64,000 nucleotides of DNA from positions 2,108,001 to 2,172,000 of the forward strand of contig NZ_JAUSYO010000001.1 of assembly GCF_030816935.1 (NCBI RefSeq), given 5' to 3'. The translations under genes were made by a program, and so were the position numbers. Below are positions 16,430-24,949 of this stretch, in pieces. How positions within the stretch are numbered: position 1 is the stretch's first letter; every line of letters starts with the position of its first letter. The notes below the pieces were generated by a model, which was not told where the DNA came from, did not search any database, and saw only the letters and a program-made list of their open reading frames with translations. Origin of the DNA: Arthrobacter sp. B3I9. Its GTDB lineage: Bacteria; Actinomycetota; Actinomycetes; Actinomycetales; Micrococcaceae.

Positions 16430-16457
16430 AACTATTCGAAGATATATTCGAATAGTT
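16430..16457. promoter_or_regulatory. LexA-like palindrome before DUF6504-dnaE2
   Basis: Perfect 11-bp arms AACTATTCGAA (16430-16440) and TTCGAATAGTT (16447-16457) around GATATA. The central 16 bases, TCGAAGATATATTCGA (16435-16450), match 14 of 16 positions of the actinobacterial SOS box TCGAACATATGTTCGA. Position just upstream of the operon start fits LexA control of an error-prone polymerase. The match is by eye. Confidence 0.6.
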
Positions 16458-16488
16458 ACTCTGCAGTTTGGTTGGTCCGGGAGGCACA

Positions 16489-16812
16489 TTGGGCATGTTC
16501 AGCGCGTCGGTTGACGTTGTCTGCACCCCAACAGGTGTCCCGCTTCAGCTGGATTGGGAAGGCCGGCACTACACCGTGTGTGCCGAGCCGATCCGCTGGT
16601 ATGAGCGGCGCCAGTGGTGGGCCGAGGAACAGCGGGCGCCGCTGGGAAGCGGACCCGGGATTGTTGACCACGAGATCTGGCGCGTCCAGGTGCGCCAGGA
16701 TGGAATCCCCGAACCGGAAACCCTCACCCTTGACCTGACCCGGCATGTGCGCAGCGGACGCTGGCGCCTGCTGCGGATCCATGATGCCCTCCGCCCCCAA
16801 AAATCGGCATGA
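16489..16812 (+). CDS. DUF6504 family protein, upstream partner of dnaE2
   Basis: A 107-residue protein with W-x-Y/W-rich strands (HYTVCAEPIRWYERRQWW, then EIWRVQVRQDG and a C-terminal RWRLLRIHDAL). This matches the small proteins often encoded beside imuB/dnaE2 in actinobacteria (DUF6504). The function is unknown; gene context suggests translesion synthesis. Start options are TTG 16489 (GGGAGG ends 4 bases before) and ATG 16495. It overlaps the dnaE2 start by 4 bases (ATGA), so the two are coupled. A LexA-like palindrome lies 30 bases upstream. imuA and imuB are not in this window. Confidence 0.72.
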   Translation: MGMFSASVDVVCTPTGVPLQLDWEGRHYTVCAEPIRWYERRQWWAEEQRAPLGSGPGIVDHEIWRVQVRQDGIPEPETLTLDLTRHVRSGRWRLLRIHDALRPQKSA

Positions 16813-19800
16813 GCTTCACCCATCTCCACGTTGCCACCGCTTTCAGCGCCCATTACGGAGTCTCCTGGCCCGATGAACTGGCGGCCGCGGCGGCCGCCGA
16901 TGGCGCGACCGCGCTCGCATGCACAGACCGCGACGGCCTGTACGGGACAGTCAAGCACCTGAAGGCCTGCATGGCCGCGGGACTTGATCCGATCGTCGGG
17001 GTGGACCTGGCGGTCTTAGACGACGACGGCGACCTCAGCACCCAGGTGGGCGGACGGGTCCTGGTCCTGGCCCACGGGCACAACAACGGCGCCGGCTACC
17101 GGGCGCTGTGCCGGCTGATCTCCGACGCGCATGCCCGCACCACCGGCAAGGCCGGGGGACCGGTGCCCGTCGCCGTCACCCGGGCGGAGCTCGCCTCGCG
17201 GACCCTTTCCCCGGAAACCCTGCAACCGGTGCTGACCGTCCTGATCGGACCCGACTCCGACGTCGGACGGGAGATGGGCGGCCGGCGGTACCTGCGCCCC
17301 CGCACACTGTTCAAGCGCTGGCTGGACGCCCTGCCACCGGGGACGCTCGCCGCCGAGGTGGTCACGCAGCTCAGCACGCCCGGAGAACCACTGAGCACCG
17401 CCCACGCGGTGCGGATGCTCAAACTCGCCGCGGAACACGGTGTGCCCGCCGTGCTGAGCAATGCCGTGCGCTACGTCGCCGAGGACGGGGCCGCCACGGC
17501 TGATGTGCTGGACTCGGCCCGTACCCTGAAGTCGCTGCCGGAGCTTTCGGCTGCCCCGTTGCTCCAGCCCAACGGGCAGGGCTGGCTCAAATCGGCTTCC
17601 CAGATGCTGCAGCTGGGCAAGGAGATCATGGCGGCGGCGGGATACGGCACCGCTGACCTGAAGCGGCTGATGGCCCAGACCGAGGCGCTCGCGGACCGCT
17701 GCCGGATGGACCCGGTCGCGGACATGGGGTGGAAGCAGCCGGTGGTTCCGGAGGCGTCAGTGATCGGAATCGCCGGGGACCCCCTCGTGGAGCTCACCCA
17801 GCGCTGCGAGGCCGGCATCAGCCGCCGTTTCCCCGGAATCAGGGGGAAAGCGGCGGAGCAGCTGCGCCACCGGCTCGGTCATGAGCTGCGGATCATCGAC
17901 AGCCTGGGCTTCGCTTCCTACTTCCTCACCGTGGCCGAAGTCTCCCGGATGATCCTGGACATGGGAGTGCGGGCCGCAGGCCCGCGGATCCGGGGCTTCC
18001 AGTCTGGTCAATTACCTGATCGAGGTCAGCCAGGTGAACCCGCTCGAGCACGACCTCATTTTCGAACGCTTTTTGTCCCGGGACCGCGCCACCCTGCCGG
18101 ACATCGACATCGACGTCGAAAGCGCCGAACGGCACAACGTCTACCGGAAGATCTTTGAGCGCTTCGGTTCTGAACGCGTCACGCTGATGAGCATGCAGAA
18201 CGGCTACCGCGCTCGCGGTGCTGTGCGTGATGCCGGGCTGGCGCTGGGCATGGAGGAAGGAGAAATCGGAGATATCGCCAAGCAGCTGTGGCGTTTTTCT
18301 GCCCGCAACTTCCGGGAGGCGCTGGAGGAGAAACCGGAACTGAAGGAATTCGCCGGCCGGGTGGAACAACGGGACCACCACGGAAACCAGCAGCTGGACC
18401 TGCTGGTGGACCTCACCGAACGGCTGGACCGGCTCCCGCGCCACATCTCCATGCATCCCTGCGGCGTCATCCTGGGGGACGCCACCCTGCTGGACCGCAC
18501 CCCGGTCCAGCCCAGTGGACTCGGCCTGCCGATGAGCCAGTTCGACAAGCACGACATGGACCCCATGGGCATGCTCAAGCTGGATGTCCTTGGGGTCCGG
18601 ATGCAGAGCGCCATGGCCTTCGCGGTCCGCGAGGTCATCCGGCTGCATCCCTCCAAGGCCGAGGTTGTGGCGGCGGGCTCCCATCCGGCAGGTCCGGACG
18701 GAACAGGACCCGACTACATCTCCGCGGACGGCCAGATCGACCTCAATGCCGTACCGCTCGATGACGAACCCACGTATGAACTGATCCGCAGCACCCACAC
18801 CCTGGGCTGTTTCCAGATTGAGTCCCCGGGGCAGCGAGAGCTCATCGGCAAGCTTGCGCCGCGGGAGTTCAACGACCTCATTATCGACATCTCGCTGTTC
18901 CGGCCGGGGCCGATGAAATCGGATATGGTGCGGCCCTTCCTGGAACACCGGCACGGCTTCGCGCCGGAGGTCTATCCGCATCCGGATCTCAAACCGGTCC
19001 TCAAAGAGACCCACGGCGTCACTGTGTTCCACGAGCAGATCCTGAAAACCTTCGATGTGATGACCGGCTGCGGGCTGGCGCGGGCCGATGAATTCCGCCG
19101 GGCCCTCGGCAATGAGGTCCTGGAAGGCAAGGTCGAGGAGTTTTTCCGCAAGGAGGCCCGGACACGGAATTACAGCCCCGAGGTGGTGGACAAGGTCTGG
19201 GGGACGCTGAAGGCCTTCGGCAGCTTCGGCTTCTGCAAAGCCCACGGGGCCGCCTTTGCCGTGCCCACCTACCAGTCAGCCTGGCTCAAGGCCCACCATC
19301 CTGAGGCGTTCCTCGCCGGGCTGTGGGAGCACGATCCCGGGATGTATCCCAAGCGCCTGCTGGTCGCGGAGGCCCGGCGGCTGGGGATCCCGATCCTGCC
19401 CCTGGACATCAACCTGAGCCAGGCCGAGTACCGGGTGGAGCGCGTGGCGGCCGGCCCGGACCGCGGCAAGCTCGGCATCCCGGCTGAGCCTGAACGGCAT
19501 ATACGGCCTCTCCGCCGCCGAGCTGAAGCGGATCGTGGCGGGACAGCCCTATGATTCCCTCGCTGACCTGCGCGCCCGGTCCCGGCTGAGCAAGCCGAGC
19601 ATCCAGCGGCTGGCCCAGCTGGGCGCCTTCGATTCCCTGCACAGGGCTTCGGGCAATTCCGGCAACCGCGCCGACCTGGTCCAGCACCTGCAGAGCCTGC
19701 AGGGACGGCCGCACCGGAAAGGCACCGAGGTAATTGACGGGCAGCTGGCCCTGCCGTTAGGCGACGTCGAACTCAGCAACCTGAAGCCCGTCCTGCCCGC

Positions 19801-20311
19801 ACCGACCCTGGTGGACACCGTCCGGGCGGAACTGGACCTGATGGCGGTGGACGTCAGCGACCACCTGATGTCCAGCCACCGGCCCTTGCTGGACCGGCTG
19901 GGTGTCACCACCGCCGACAAGCTGCTGGGTCTGCGCAACGGCACCGAGGTGCTCGTCGCCGGCGTGCGGGTCGCCACCCAGACCCCGCCCATGCGCGGCG
20001 GCCGCCGGGTGGTGTTCATCAGCATCGACGACGGCACAGGCTGCGTGGATTCCGTCTTCTTCCACGAAGCCCAGGAGCAGGCGGGGTCCTTGCTGTTCGG
20101 CACCCGGCTGCTGTTGATCCGCGGCACCACCCGGCGGACCGGTCCGCGGGGGATCAGCATCAGCGCCAGCATGGCCTGGGACCTCAGCAACACCGGCACT
20201 CTGCCCTTCCCTGAACCTGCCTCCGGCGTGCCTGTCCACCGTGAACCGGAGCCTCCGGGAGCGCTGGACGGGATTACCCGGAACCTGGCCATCACCGGGT
20301 TTAACGGCTGA
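16809..20311 (+). pseudogene. dnaE2: Error-prone DNA polymerase III alpha subunit (DnaE2), frame broken twice
   Basis: DnaE2 is the alpha-type polymerase of the SOS mutasome. The PHP domain begins MSFTHLHVATAFS; the polymerase core includes LPDIDIDVESAER, VTLMSMQNGYRARGAVRD, HPCGVILG, FDKHDMDPMGMLKLDVLG and IDISLFRPGPMKSDM; an OB-fold (VLVAGVRVATQTPP) ends it. The gene runs through three frames: the first breaks at about 17979-17981 (extra base in GCAGGCCCGCGG; RGSGASSLVNYL continues in the next frame), the second at about 19479-19481 (extra C in ATCCCGG; LSLNGIYGLSAAELK continues). Deleting one base at each gives about 1166 residues, the normal length. Either a decayed gene or two base-calling errors. 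If real, no full DnaE2 is made. Confidence 0.85.
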
Positions 20312-20319
20312 GGGGCGCG

Positions 20320-20349
20320 TTGGTTGGCCTCCGGAGAAACCGATAGCAT
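20320..20349 (+). promoter_or_regulatory. Candidate thrS promoter
   Basis: TTGGTT (20320-20325) and TAGCAT (20344-20349) are separated by 18 bases, about 70 bases before the thrS GTG. By-eye match to a vegetative sigma-factor promoter. No T-box or leader-peptide structure was seen between it and the start. Confidence 0.4.
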
Positions 20350-20417
20350 GGACGAGGCTGGCTGTGGTCCCCGTACGCCACAAGCTACGAAGCCTTAACT
20401 TTGAATAGGAGACACCC

Positions 20418-22427
20418 GTGTCAGATGCCCAGCAGATCACCCTTCTCGTCGACGGCGAAGAGACCAAGGTGACTACCGGGACCACCGGCGCGGAACTCTT
20501 TTTTGAGCGCCGCGACGTTGTTGTGGCCCGCGTCAACGGCGAGCTCAAGGATCTGGACCAGCCGCTTCCCGAGGACGCCACGGTCGAGGCCGTGACCATC
20601 GATTCCCCGGACGGCCTCAACGTCCTGCGCCACTCCACTGCCCATGTCATGGCCCAGGCGGTGCAGCAGCTGCGCCCCGACGCCAAGCTTGGCATCGGCC
20701 CGTACATCACGGACGGTTTCTACTTCGACTTCGACGTCGCGGAGCCGTTCACTCCGGAGGACCTGAAGACCCTGGAAAAGATGATGCTCAAGATCATCAA
20801 CCAGAACCAGAAGTTCGTCCGCCGCGTGGTGTCCGAGGACGAGGCCCGCGAGGCGATGAAGAACGAGCCCTACAAGCTCGAACTGCTGGGCAAGAAGAAC
20901 GACGCCGCCGACGCCGGTGAAGGCGTCAACGTCGAGGTCGGCGCCGGTGACATCACCATCTACGACAACGTGGACCGCAAGAGCGGCGACAGCGTCTGGT
21001 GCGACCTGTGCCGCGGCCCGCACCTGCCCAACACCAAACTCATCTCCAACGCCTTCGCCCTGACCCGGTCCTCGGCCGCCTACTGGCTGGGCAACCAGAA
21101 CAACCAGCAGCTGCAGCGCATCTACGGAACCGCCTGGCCCACCAAGGACGCCCTCAAGGCCTACCAGGAGCGCATCGCGGAGGCCGAACGCCGCGACCAC
21201 CGCAAACTCGGCGCCGAGCTGGACCTGTTCTCCTTCCCGGACGAGCTGGGATCGGGCCTGCCCGTGTTCCACCCCAAGGGCGGCATCATCCGCAAGGCCA
21301 TGGAGGACTATTCCCGCCAGCGCCACGTGGATGCCGGCTACGAGTTCGTCTACACGCCGCACATCACCAAGGGCCACCTCTACGAAGTCTCGGGCCACCT
21401 GGACTGGTACCGGGAGGGCATGTTCCCGGCGATGCACATCGACGCGGAACTGAACGAGGACGGCACCGTGCGCAAGCCCGGCCAGGACTATTACCTCAAG
21501 CCGATGAACTGCCCCATGCACAACCTGATCTTCCGTTCCCGGGGGAGGTCCTACCGTGAACTGCCGCTGCGGCTGTTCGAGTTCGGCTCCGTCTACCGCT
21601 ACGAGAAGTCAGGCGTCGTACACGGCCTCACCCGGGTCCGCGGCATGACCCAGGACGACGCCCACATCTACTGCACCCGTGAGCAGATGAAGGACGAGCT
21701 GACCACCACGCTGAACTTCGTGCTGGGACTCCTCAAGGACTACGGCCTGGACGACTTCTACCTGGAACTGTCCACCAAGAACCAAGACAAGTTCGTGGGC
21801 GATGACGCCACCTGGGACGAAGCCACCCGCACCCTCGCCGAAGTGGCCGAAGCCTCGGGCCTCGAGCTCGTTCCGGATCCGGGCGGAGCGGCGTTCTACG
21901 GCCCCAAGATCTCCGTCCAGGCAAAGGACGCCCTGGGCCGGACCTGGCAGATGTCCACCATCCAGCTGGACTTCAACCTGCCGGAACGCTTCGAGCTCGA
22001 ATTCCAGGCGGCGGACGGCACCCGCCAGCGCCCCGTGATGATCCACCGCGCCCTGTTCGGCTCGGTGGAACGCTTCATGGGTGTCCTGACCGAGCACTAC
22101 GCCGGCGCCTTCCCCGCCTGGCTGGCGCCGGTGCAGGTCGTCGGCATCCCGGTGGCGGAGGCCTTCAACGACTACATGTTCGACGTCGTGGACCAGCTCA
22201 AGGCCGCCGGAATCCGTGCCGAGGTGGACATCTCCTCCGACCGTTTCCCGAAGAAGATCCGCACAGCCAGCAAGGACAAGATCCCGTTCGTGCTGATCGC
22301 CGGCGGGGACGACGCCGAAGCCGGGGCCGTGTCCTTCCGCTTCCGCGACGGCAGCCAGGACAACGGTGTGCCGGTGGCCGAGGCCGTCCAGCGCATCGTC
22401 GACGCCGTCCGCAACCGGACCAGCTAG
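20418..22427 (+). CDS. thrS: Threonine-tRNA ligase
   Basis: A 669-residue class II aminoacyl-tRNA synthetase that charges tRNA-Thr. Domains in order: TGS (1-70, [21 protein letters not shown]), the editing domain with HSTAHVMAQ (about residues 72-80), the catalytic core with the zinc Cys in [35 protein letters not shown], and a C-terminal anticodon-binding domain ending before VRNRTS. Length is normal. GTG start at 20418 follows AGGAGA. It leads a run with the HIT and PIP-synthase genes (10-bp gap, then overlap), a common actinobacterial order. Confidence 0.96.
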   Translation: MSDAQQITLLVDGEETKVTTGTTGAELFFERRDVVVARVNGELKDLDQPLPEDATVEAVTIDSPDGLNVLRHSTAHVMAQAVQQLRPDAKLGIGPYITDGFYFDFDVAEPFTPEDLKTLEKMMLKIINQNQKFVRRVVSEDEAREAMKNEPYKLELLGKKNDAADAGEGVNVEVGAGDITIYDNVDRKSGDSVWCDLCRGPHLPNTKLISNAFALTRSSAAYWLGNQNNQQLQRIYGTAWPTKDALKAYQERIAEAERRDHRKLGAELDLFSFPDELGSGLPVFHPKGGIIRKAMEDYSRQRHVDAGYEFVYTPHITKGHLYEVSGHLDWYREGMFPAMHIDAELNEDGTVRKPGQDYYLKPMNCPMHNLIFRSRGRSYRELPLRLFEFGSVYRYEKSGVVHGLTRVRGMTQDDAHIYCTREQMKDELTTTLNFVLGLLKDYGLDDFYLELSTKNQDKFVGDDATWDEATRTLAEVAEASGLELVPDPGGAAFYGPKISVQAKDALGRTWQMSTIQLDFNLPERFELEFQAADGTRQRPVMIHRALFGSVERFMGVLTEHYAGAFPAWLAPVQVVGIPVAEAFNDYMFDVVDQLKAAGIRAEVDISSDRFPKKIRTASKDKIPFVLIAGGDDAEAGAVSFRFRDGSQDNGVPVAEAVQRIVDAVRNRTS

Positions 22428-22436
22428 GGGCGGGGC

Positions 22437-23081
22437 GTGCAGGAGAGCGCAGGAGCAGGTCCCGGGCATCCGGGCGACGGTGCCGTGACGGATGATTTTG
22501 GCCTGGTGGGGGTCCCGGACGCCTTCCAGCGTTTGTGGACCCCGCACCGGATGGCGTACATCAAGGGCGGCCAGCACCAGTTCAAGAACCAGGACGACTG
22601 CCCGTTTTGCGTTGCGCCGGACCGGAACGATGAGGATTCGCTCATCGTGTACCGCGGCCGGACCAGCTACGTGGTGCTGAACCTGTTCCCCTACAACCCG
22701 GGCCACCTGCTGGTCTGCCCGTACCGGCACATTCCCGACTACACGGATCTGACGGTCGAGGAAACCGCGGAGTTTGCCGAGCTGACCCAGACCGCCATGC
22801 GCGTGCTGCGGAAGGTCGCCAATCCCCCCGGCTTCAACCTGGGCATGAACCAGGGCGTCGCGGGCGGTGCAGGCGTCGCCGCGCACCTGCACCAGCACGT
22901 CGTGCCCCGGTGGGGCGGTGACGGGAACTTCTTCCCGATCATTGCCCAGACCAAGGCGATCACCCAGACCCTCGGGGAGGTCCGCGAGCAGGTTGCGGAC
23001 GCCTGGCCCCAGGAGACGGGCAGCCCGCAGGGAACCGGCGCTTCGCCGGAAACTGCTGCCGGGGAGCCTCATGCTGAATAG
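22437..23081 (+). CDS. HIT-family hydrolase/phosphorylase (Ap4A-phosphorylase-like)
   Basis: A 214-residue HIT protein. The histidine triad is H150-L-H152-Q-H154-VV, with the conserved NLFPYNPGHLLVCPYRH region before it and a CPFC pair (Cys55, Cys58) in an N-terminal part longer than in minimal HIT proteins. Actinobacterial members of this type act as Ap4A phosphorylases (for example in Mycobacterium); activity here is inferred. GTG start at 22437, 9 bases after the thrS stop. Its 3' end overlaps the PIP-synthase gene by 11 bases. Confidence 0.85.
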   Translation: MQESAGAGPGHPGDGAVTDDFGLVGVPDAFQRLWTPHRMAYIKGGQHQFKNQDDCPFCVAPDRNDEDSLIVYRGRTSYVVLNLFPYNPGHLLVCPYRHIPDYTDLTVEETAEFAELTQTAMRVLRKVANPPGFNLGMNQGVAGGAGVAAHLHQHVVPRWGGDGNFFPIIAQTKAITQTLGEVREQVADAWPQETGSPQGTGASPETAAGEPHAE

Positions 23082-23709
23082 GCACGCGCGCGGATTCTTC
23101 ACCGCGTTGTTCTCCCCGCTCGCCCGCTGGCTGCTGAAGATCGGCGTCTCCCCGGACGCCGTCACCATCGTAGGAACCCTGGGCGTGGTTGTCGGTGCGC
23201 TGGTGCTCTACCCGCTGGGACAGCTCTGGTGGGGCACGCTGTTCATCACCGCCTTCATCTTTTCCGACGTCATTGACGGCATCATGGCACGGATGCAGCA
23301 GCGCCAGGGCCGCTGGGGCAACTTCCTGGACTCCACCCTTGACCGGGTGGCGGACGGTTCGCTGTTCGCCGGCCTCGCGGTCTGGTACTTCACCGGCGGC
23401 GCGGACACCCGGATAGCGGGGGCGGCCCTGGTCTGCCTGGTTCTCGGGATGGTGGTCTCCTACGCCCGGGCCAAGGCTGAGGCGCTGGGCTTCTCCGCCA
23501 ACCTCGGAATAGCCGAGCGCGCCGAGAGGCTCGTGTCCGTTCTCGTCGTCACCGGGTTCACCGGCCTGGGCCTGCCAAGCGTGGTGCTCTTTGTGACGCT
23601 GTGCCTGCTGGCTTTGGCAAGCCTGGTCACGGTGGTGCAGCGGATCCTCGCGGTGCGCCGCCAGTCGCTTGCGGAGCCCGAAGGCACCGCCAGCGAGCAG
23701 CCGGCCTGA
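23071..23709 (+). CDS. CDP-alcohol phosphatidyltransferase, probably phosphatidylinositol-phosphate synthase
   Basis: A 212-residue membrane enzyme with about six helices. The catalytic motif D66-x2-D69-G70-x2-A73-R74-x8-G83-x3-D87-x3-D91 is complete (DVIDGIMAR, then GNFLDSTLD). In actinobacteria, the member next to thrS-HIT is usually PIP synthase (PgsA1), which joins CDP-diacylglycerol to inositol phosphate for PI and PIM lipids. The start ATG 23071 overlaps the HIT gene end by 11 bases; longer frames upstream have no similarity. It ends in a Glu/Ser-rich tail. The substrate class is inferred from context. Confidence 0.85.
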   Translation: MLNRHARGFFTALFSPLARWLLKIGVSPDAVTIVGTLGVVVGALVLYPLGQLWWGTLFITAFIFSDVIDGIMARMQQRQGRWGNFLDSTLDRVADGSLFAGLAVWYFTGGADTRIAGAALVCLVLGMVVSYARAKAEALGFSANLGIAERAERLVSVLVVTGFTGLGLPSVVLFVTLCLLALASLVTVVQRILAVRRQSLAEPEGTASEQPA

Positions 23710-23777
23710 GGCCGCTGAGACCTCCCCGCGCATGTGTGACGGGAATTAAGCAGCATCGCGGCGGGGGACTAGTATAA

Positions 23778-23806
23778 GGATTACCGGCCAATGGATCCGG
23801 TAATCC
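23778..23806. promoter_or_regulatory. Inverted repeat in the pdxS leader/promoter
   Basis: Perfect 10-bp arms GGATTACCGG (23778-23787) and CCGGTAATCC (23797-23806) flank a 9-base spacer, just after a TATAAG -10-like hexamer (23773-23778). It could be an operator or a 5' leader hairpin of pdxS. No regulator gene is adjacent. Confidence 0.5.
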
Positions 23807-23879
23807 GGTGTGTGCGAGAACGGCCACTGCGTGCCGCCCGCGCCCCGGCCAGGTTATCTATCTACCCATAGGGGTTTTT

Positions 23880-24806
23880 GTGTCTACACCAGATGTAAGC
23901 AGCGAAGCCGGCGCGTCCGCCCAGAACGTCACGGGCAGCAACCGCGTCAAGCGCGGCATGGCGGAGATGCTCAAGGGCGGCGTCATCATGGACGTCGTCA
24001 ACGTCGAGCAGGCCCTCATCGCCGAAGATGCCGGTGCCGTGGCCGTGATGGCGCTGGAACGTGTTCCCGCCGACATCCGCGCCCAGGGCGGCGTGTCCCG
24101 CATGTCCGATCCCGACATGATCGACAAGATCATCGAAGCCGTGTCCATTCCGGTGATGGCCAAGGCCCGGATCGGCCACTTCGTCGAAGCCCAGGTCCTG
24201 CAGTCGCTCGGCGTGGACTACATCGACGAGTCCGAGGTCCTCACCCCGGCCGATTACACCAACCACATCGACAAGTGGAACTTCACCGTTCCGTTCGTCT
24301 GCGGTGCCACCAACCTCGGTGAGGCCCTGCGCCGCATCAACGAGGGCGCGGCCATGATCCGGTCCAAGGGCGAGGCCGGAACCGGCGATGTCTCCAACGC
24401 CACCACCCACATGCGCCAGATCCGCGCCGAGATCCGCCGGCTCGCCGGCCTGGCCGAGGACGAGCTCTACGTCGCCGCCAAGGAACTGCAGGCCCCGTAC
24501 GAACTGGTCAAGGAAGTAGCCGCCACCGGCAAGCTCCCCGTCGTCCTGTTCACCGCAGGCGGCATCGCCACGCCGGCTGACGCCGCGATGATGATGCAGC
24601 TCGGCGCCGACGGCGTGTTCGTCGGCTCCGGCATCTTCAAGTCCGGCAACCCGGCCCAGCGTGCCGCCGCCGTCGTGAAGGCCACCACCTTCTTCGACGA
24701 CCCGGACGTCATCGCCAAGGCCTCCCGCGGCCTGGGCGAGGCCATGGTCGGCATCAACGTGGACGAGATCCCGCAGCCGCACCGCCTCGCCGAGCGCGGC
24801 TGGTAA
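23880..24806 (+). CDS. pdxS: Pyridoxal 5'-phosphate synthase, lyase subunit PdxS
   Basis: A 308-residue (beta/alpha)8-barrel enzyme that makes PLP from ribose 5-phosphate, glyceraldehyde 3-phosphate and ammonia supplied by PdxT. Visible: the [18 protein letters not shown] start of the fold, [16 protein letters not shown] with catalytic Lys, [21 protein letters not shown] and the phosphate loops [12 protein letters not shown] and [14 protein letters not shown]. Length and sequence are typical. The start is GTG 23880 after ATAGGGG; a frame upstream of it has no similarity. It is separated from pdxT by about 8 kb. A strong hairpin follows the stop. Confidence 0.95.
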   Translation: MSTPDVSSEAGASAQNVTGSNRVKRGMAEMLKGGVIMDVVNVEQALIAEDAGAVAVMALERVPADIRAQGGVSRMSDPDMIDKIIEAVSIPVMAKARIGHFVEAQVLQSLGVDYIDESEVLTPADYTNHIDKWNFTVPFVCGATNLGEALRRINEGAAMIRSKGEAGTGDVSNATTHMRQIRAEIRRLAGLAEDELYVAAKELQAPYELVKEVAATGKLPVVLFTAGGIATPADAAMMMQLGADGVFVGSGIFKSGNPAQRAAAVVKATTFFDDPDVIAKASRGLGEAMVGINVDEIPQPHRLAERGW

Positions 24807-24828
24807 TTGGCCGCCGCTCCTCCTGATT

Positions 24829-24880
24829 GAACGACGCCGGCCGGTCACCCTCCTGAGGTGACCGGCTGGCGTCGTTCTTT
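24829..24880 (+). terminator. Strong terminator hairpin after pdxS
   Basis: A 21-bp stem with a single mismatch (arms 24829-24849 and 24857-24877, starting GAACGACGCCGGCC) encloses a 7-base loop and ends in GTTCTTT. Good rho-independent terminator for pdxS, immediately before the repeat at 24884. Confidence 0.85.
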
Positions 24881-24883
24881 CCC

Positions 24884-24943
24884 ATCGATTGCTCCGTACC
24901 GGCCCTTATGAGCCTCCAAAAGGGCCGTTACGGAGCAATCGAT
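24884..24943. repeat. Palindrome, copy 2 of a dispersed family
   Basis: Bases 24884-24907 pair with 24920-24943 over 24 positions with one mismatch, around a 12-base loop. Its outer 15 bases equal those of the copy at 12110; the inner arms differ. It lies between convergent pdxS and the M3 peptidase gene; probably also terminates the latter. Confidence 0.8.
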
Positions 24944-24949
24944 GAGGAG

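Noticed and set aside
20350..20417. T-box or leader-peptide control of thrS
   Set aside because: The leader is too short and shows neither a T-box motif nor a Thr-rich leader peptide.
24829..24943. CRISPR-like or IS-end arrangement of two adjacent hairpins
   Set aside because: Only single stems with different arms, no spacers, no transposase or target-site duplication nearby.
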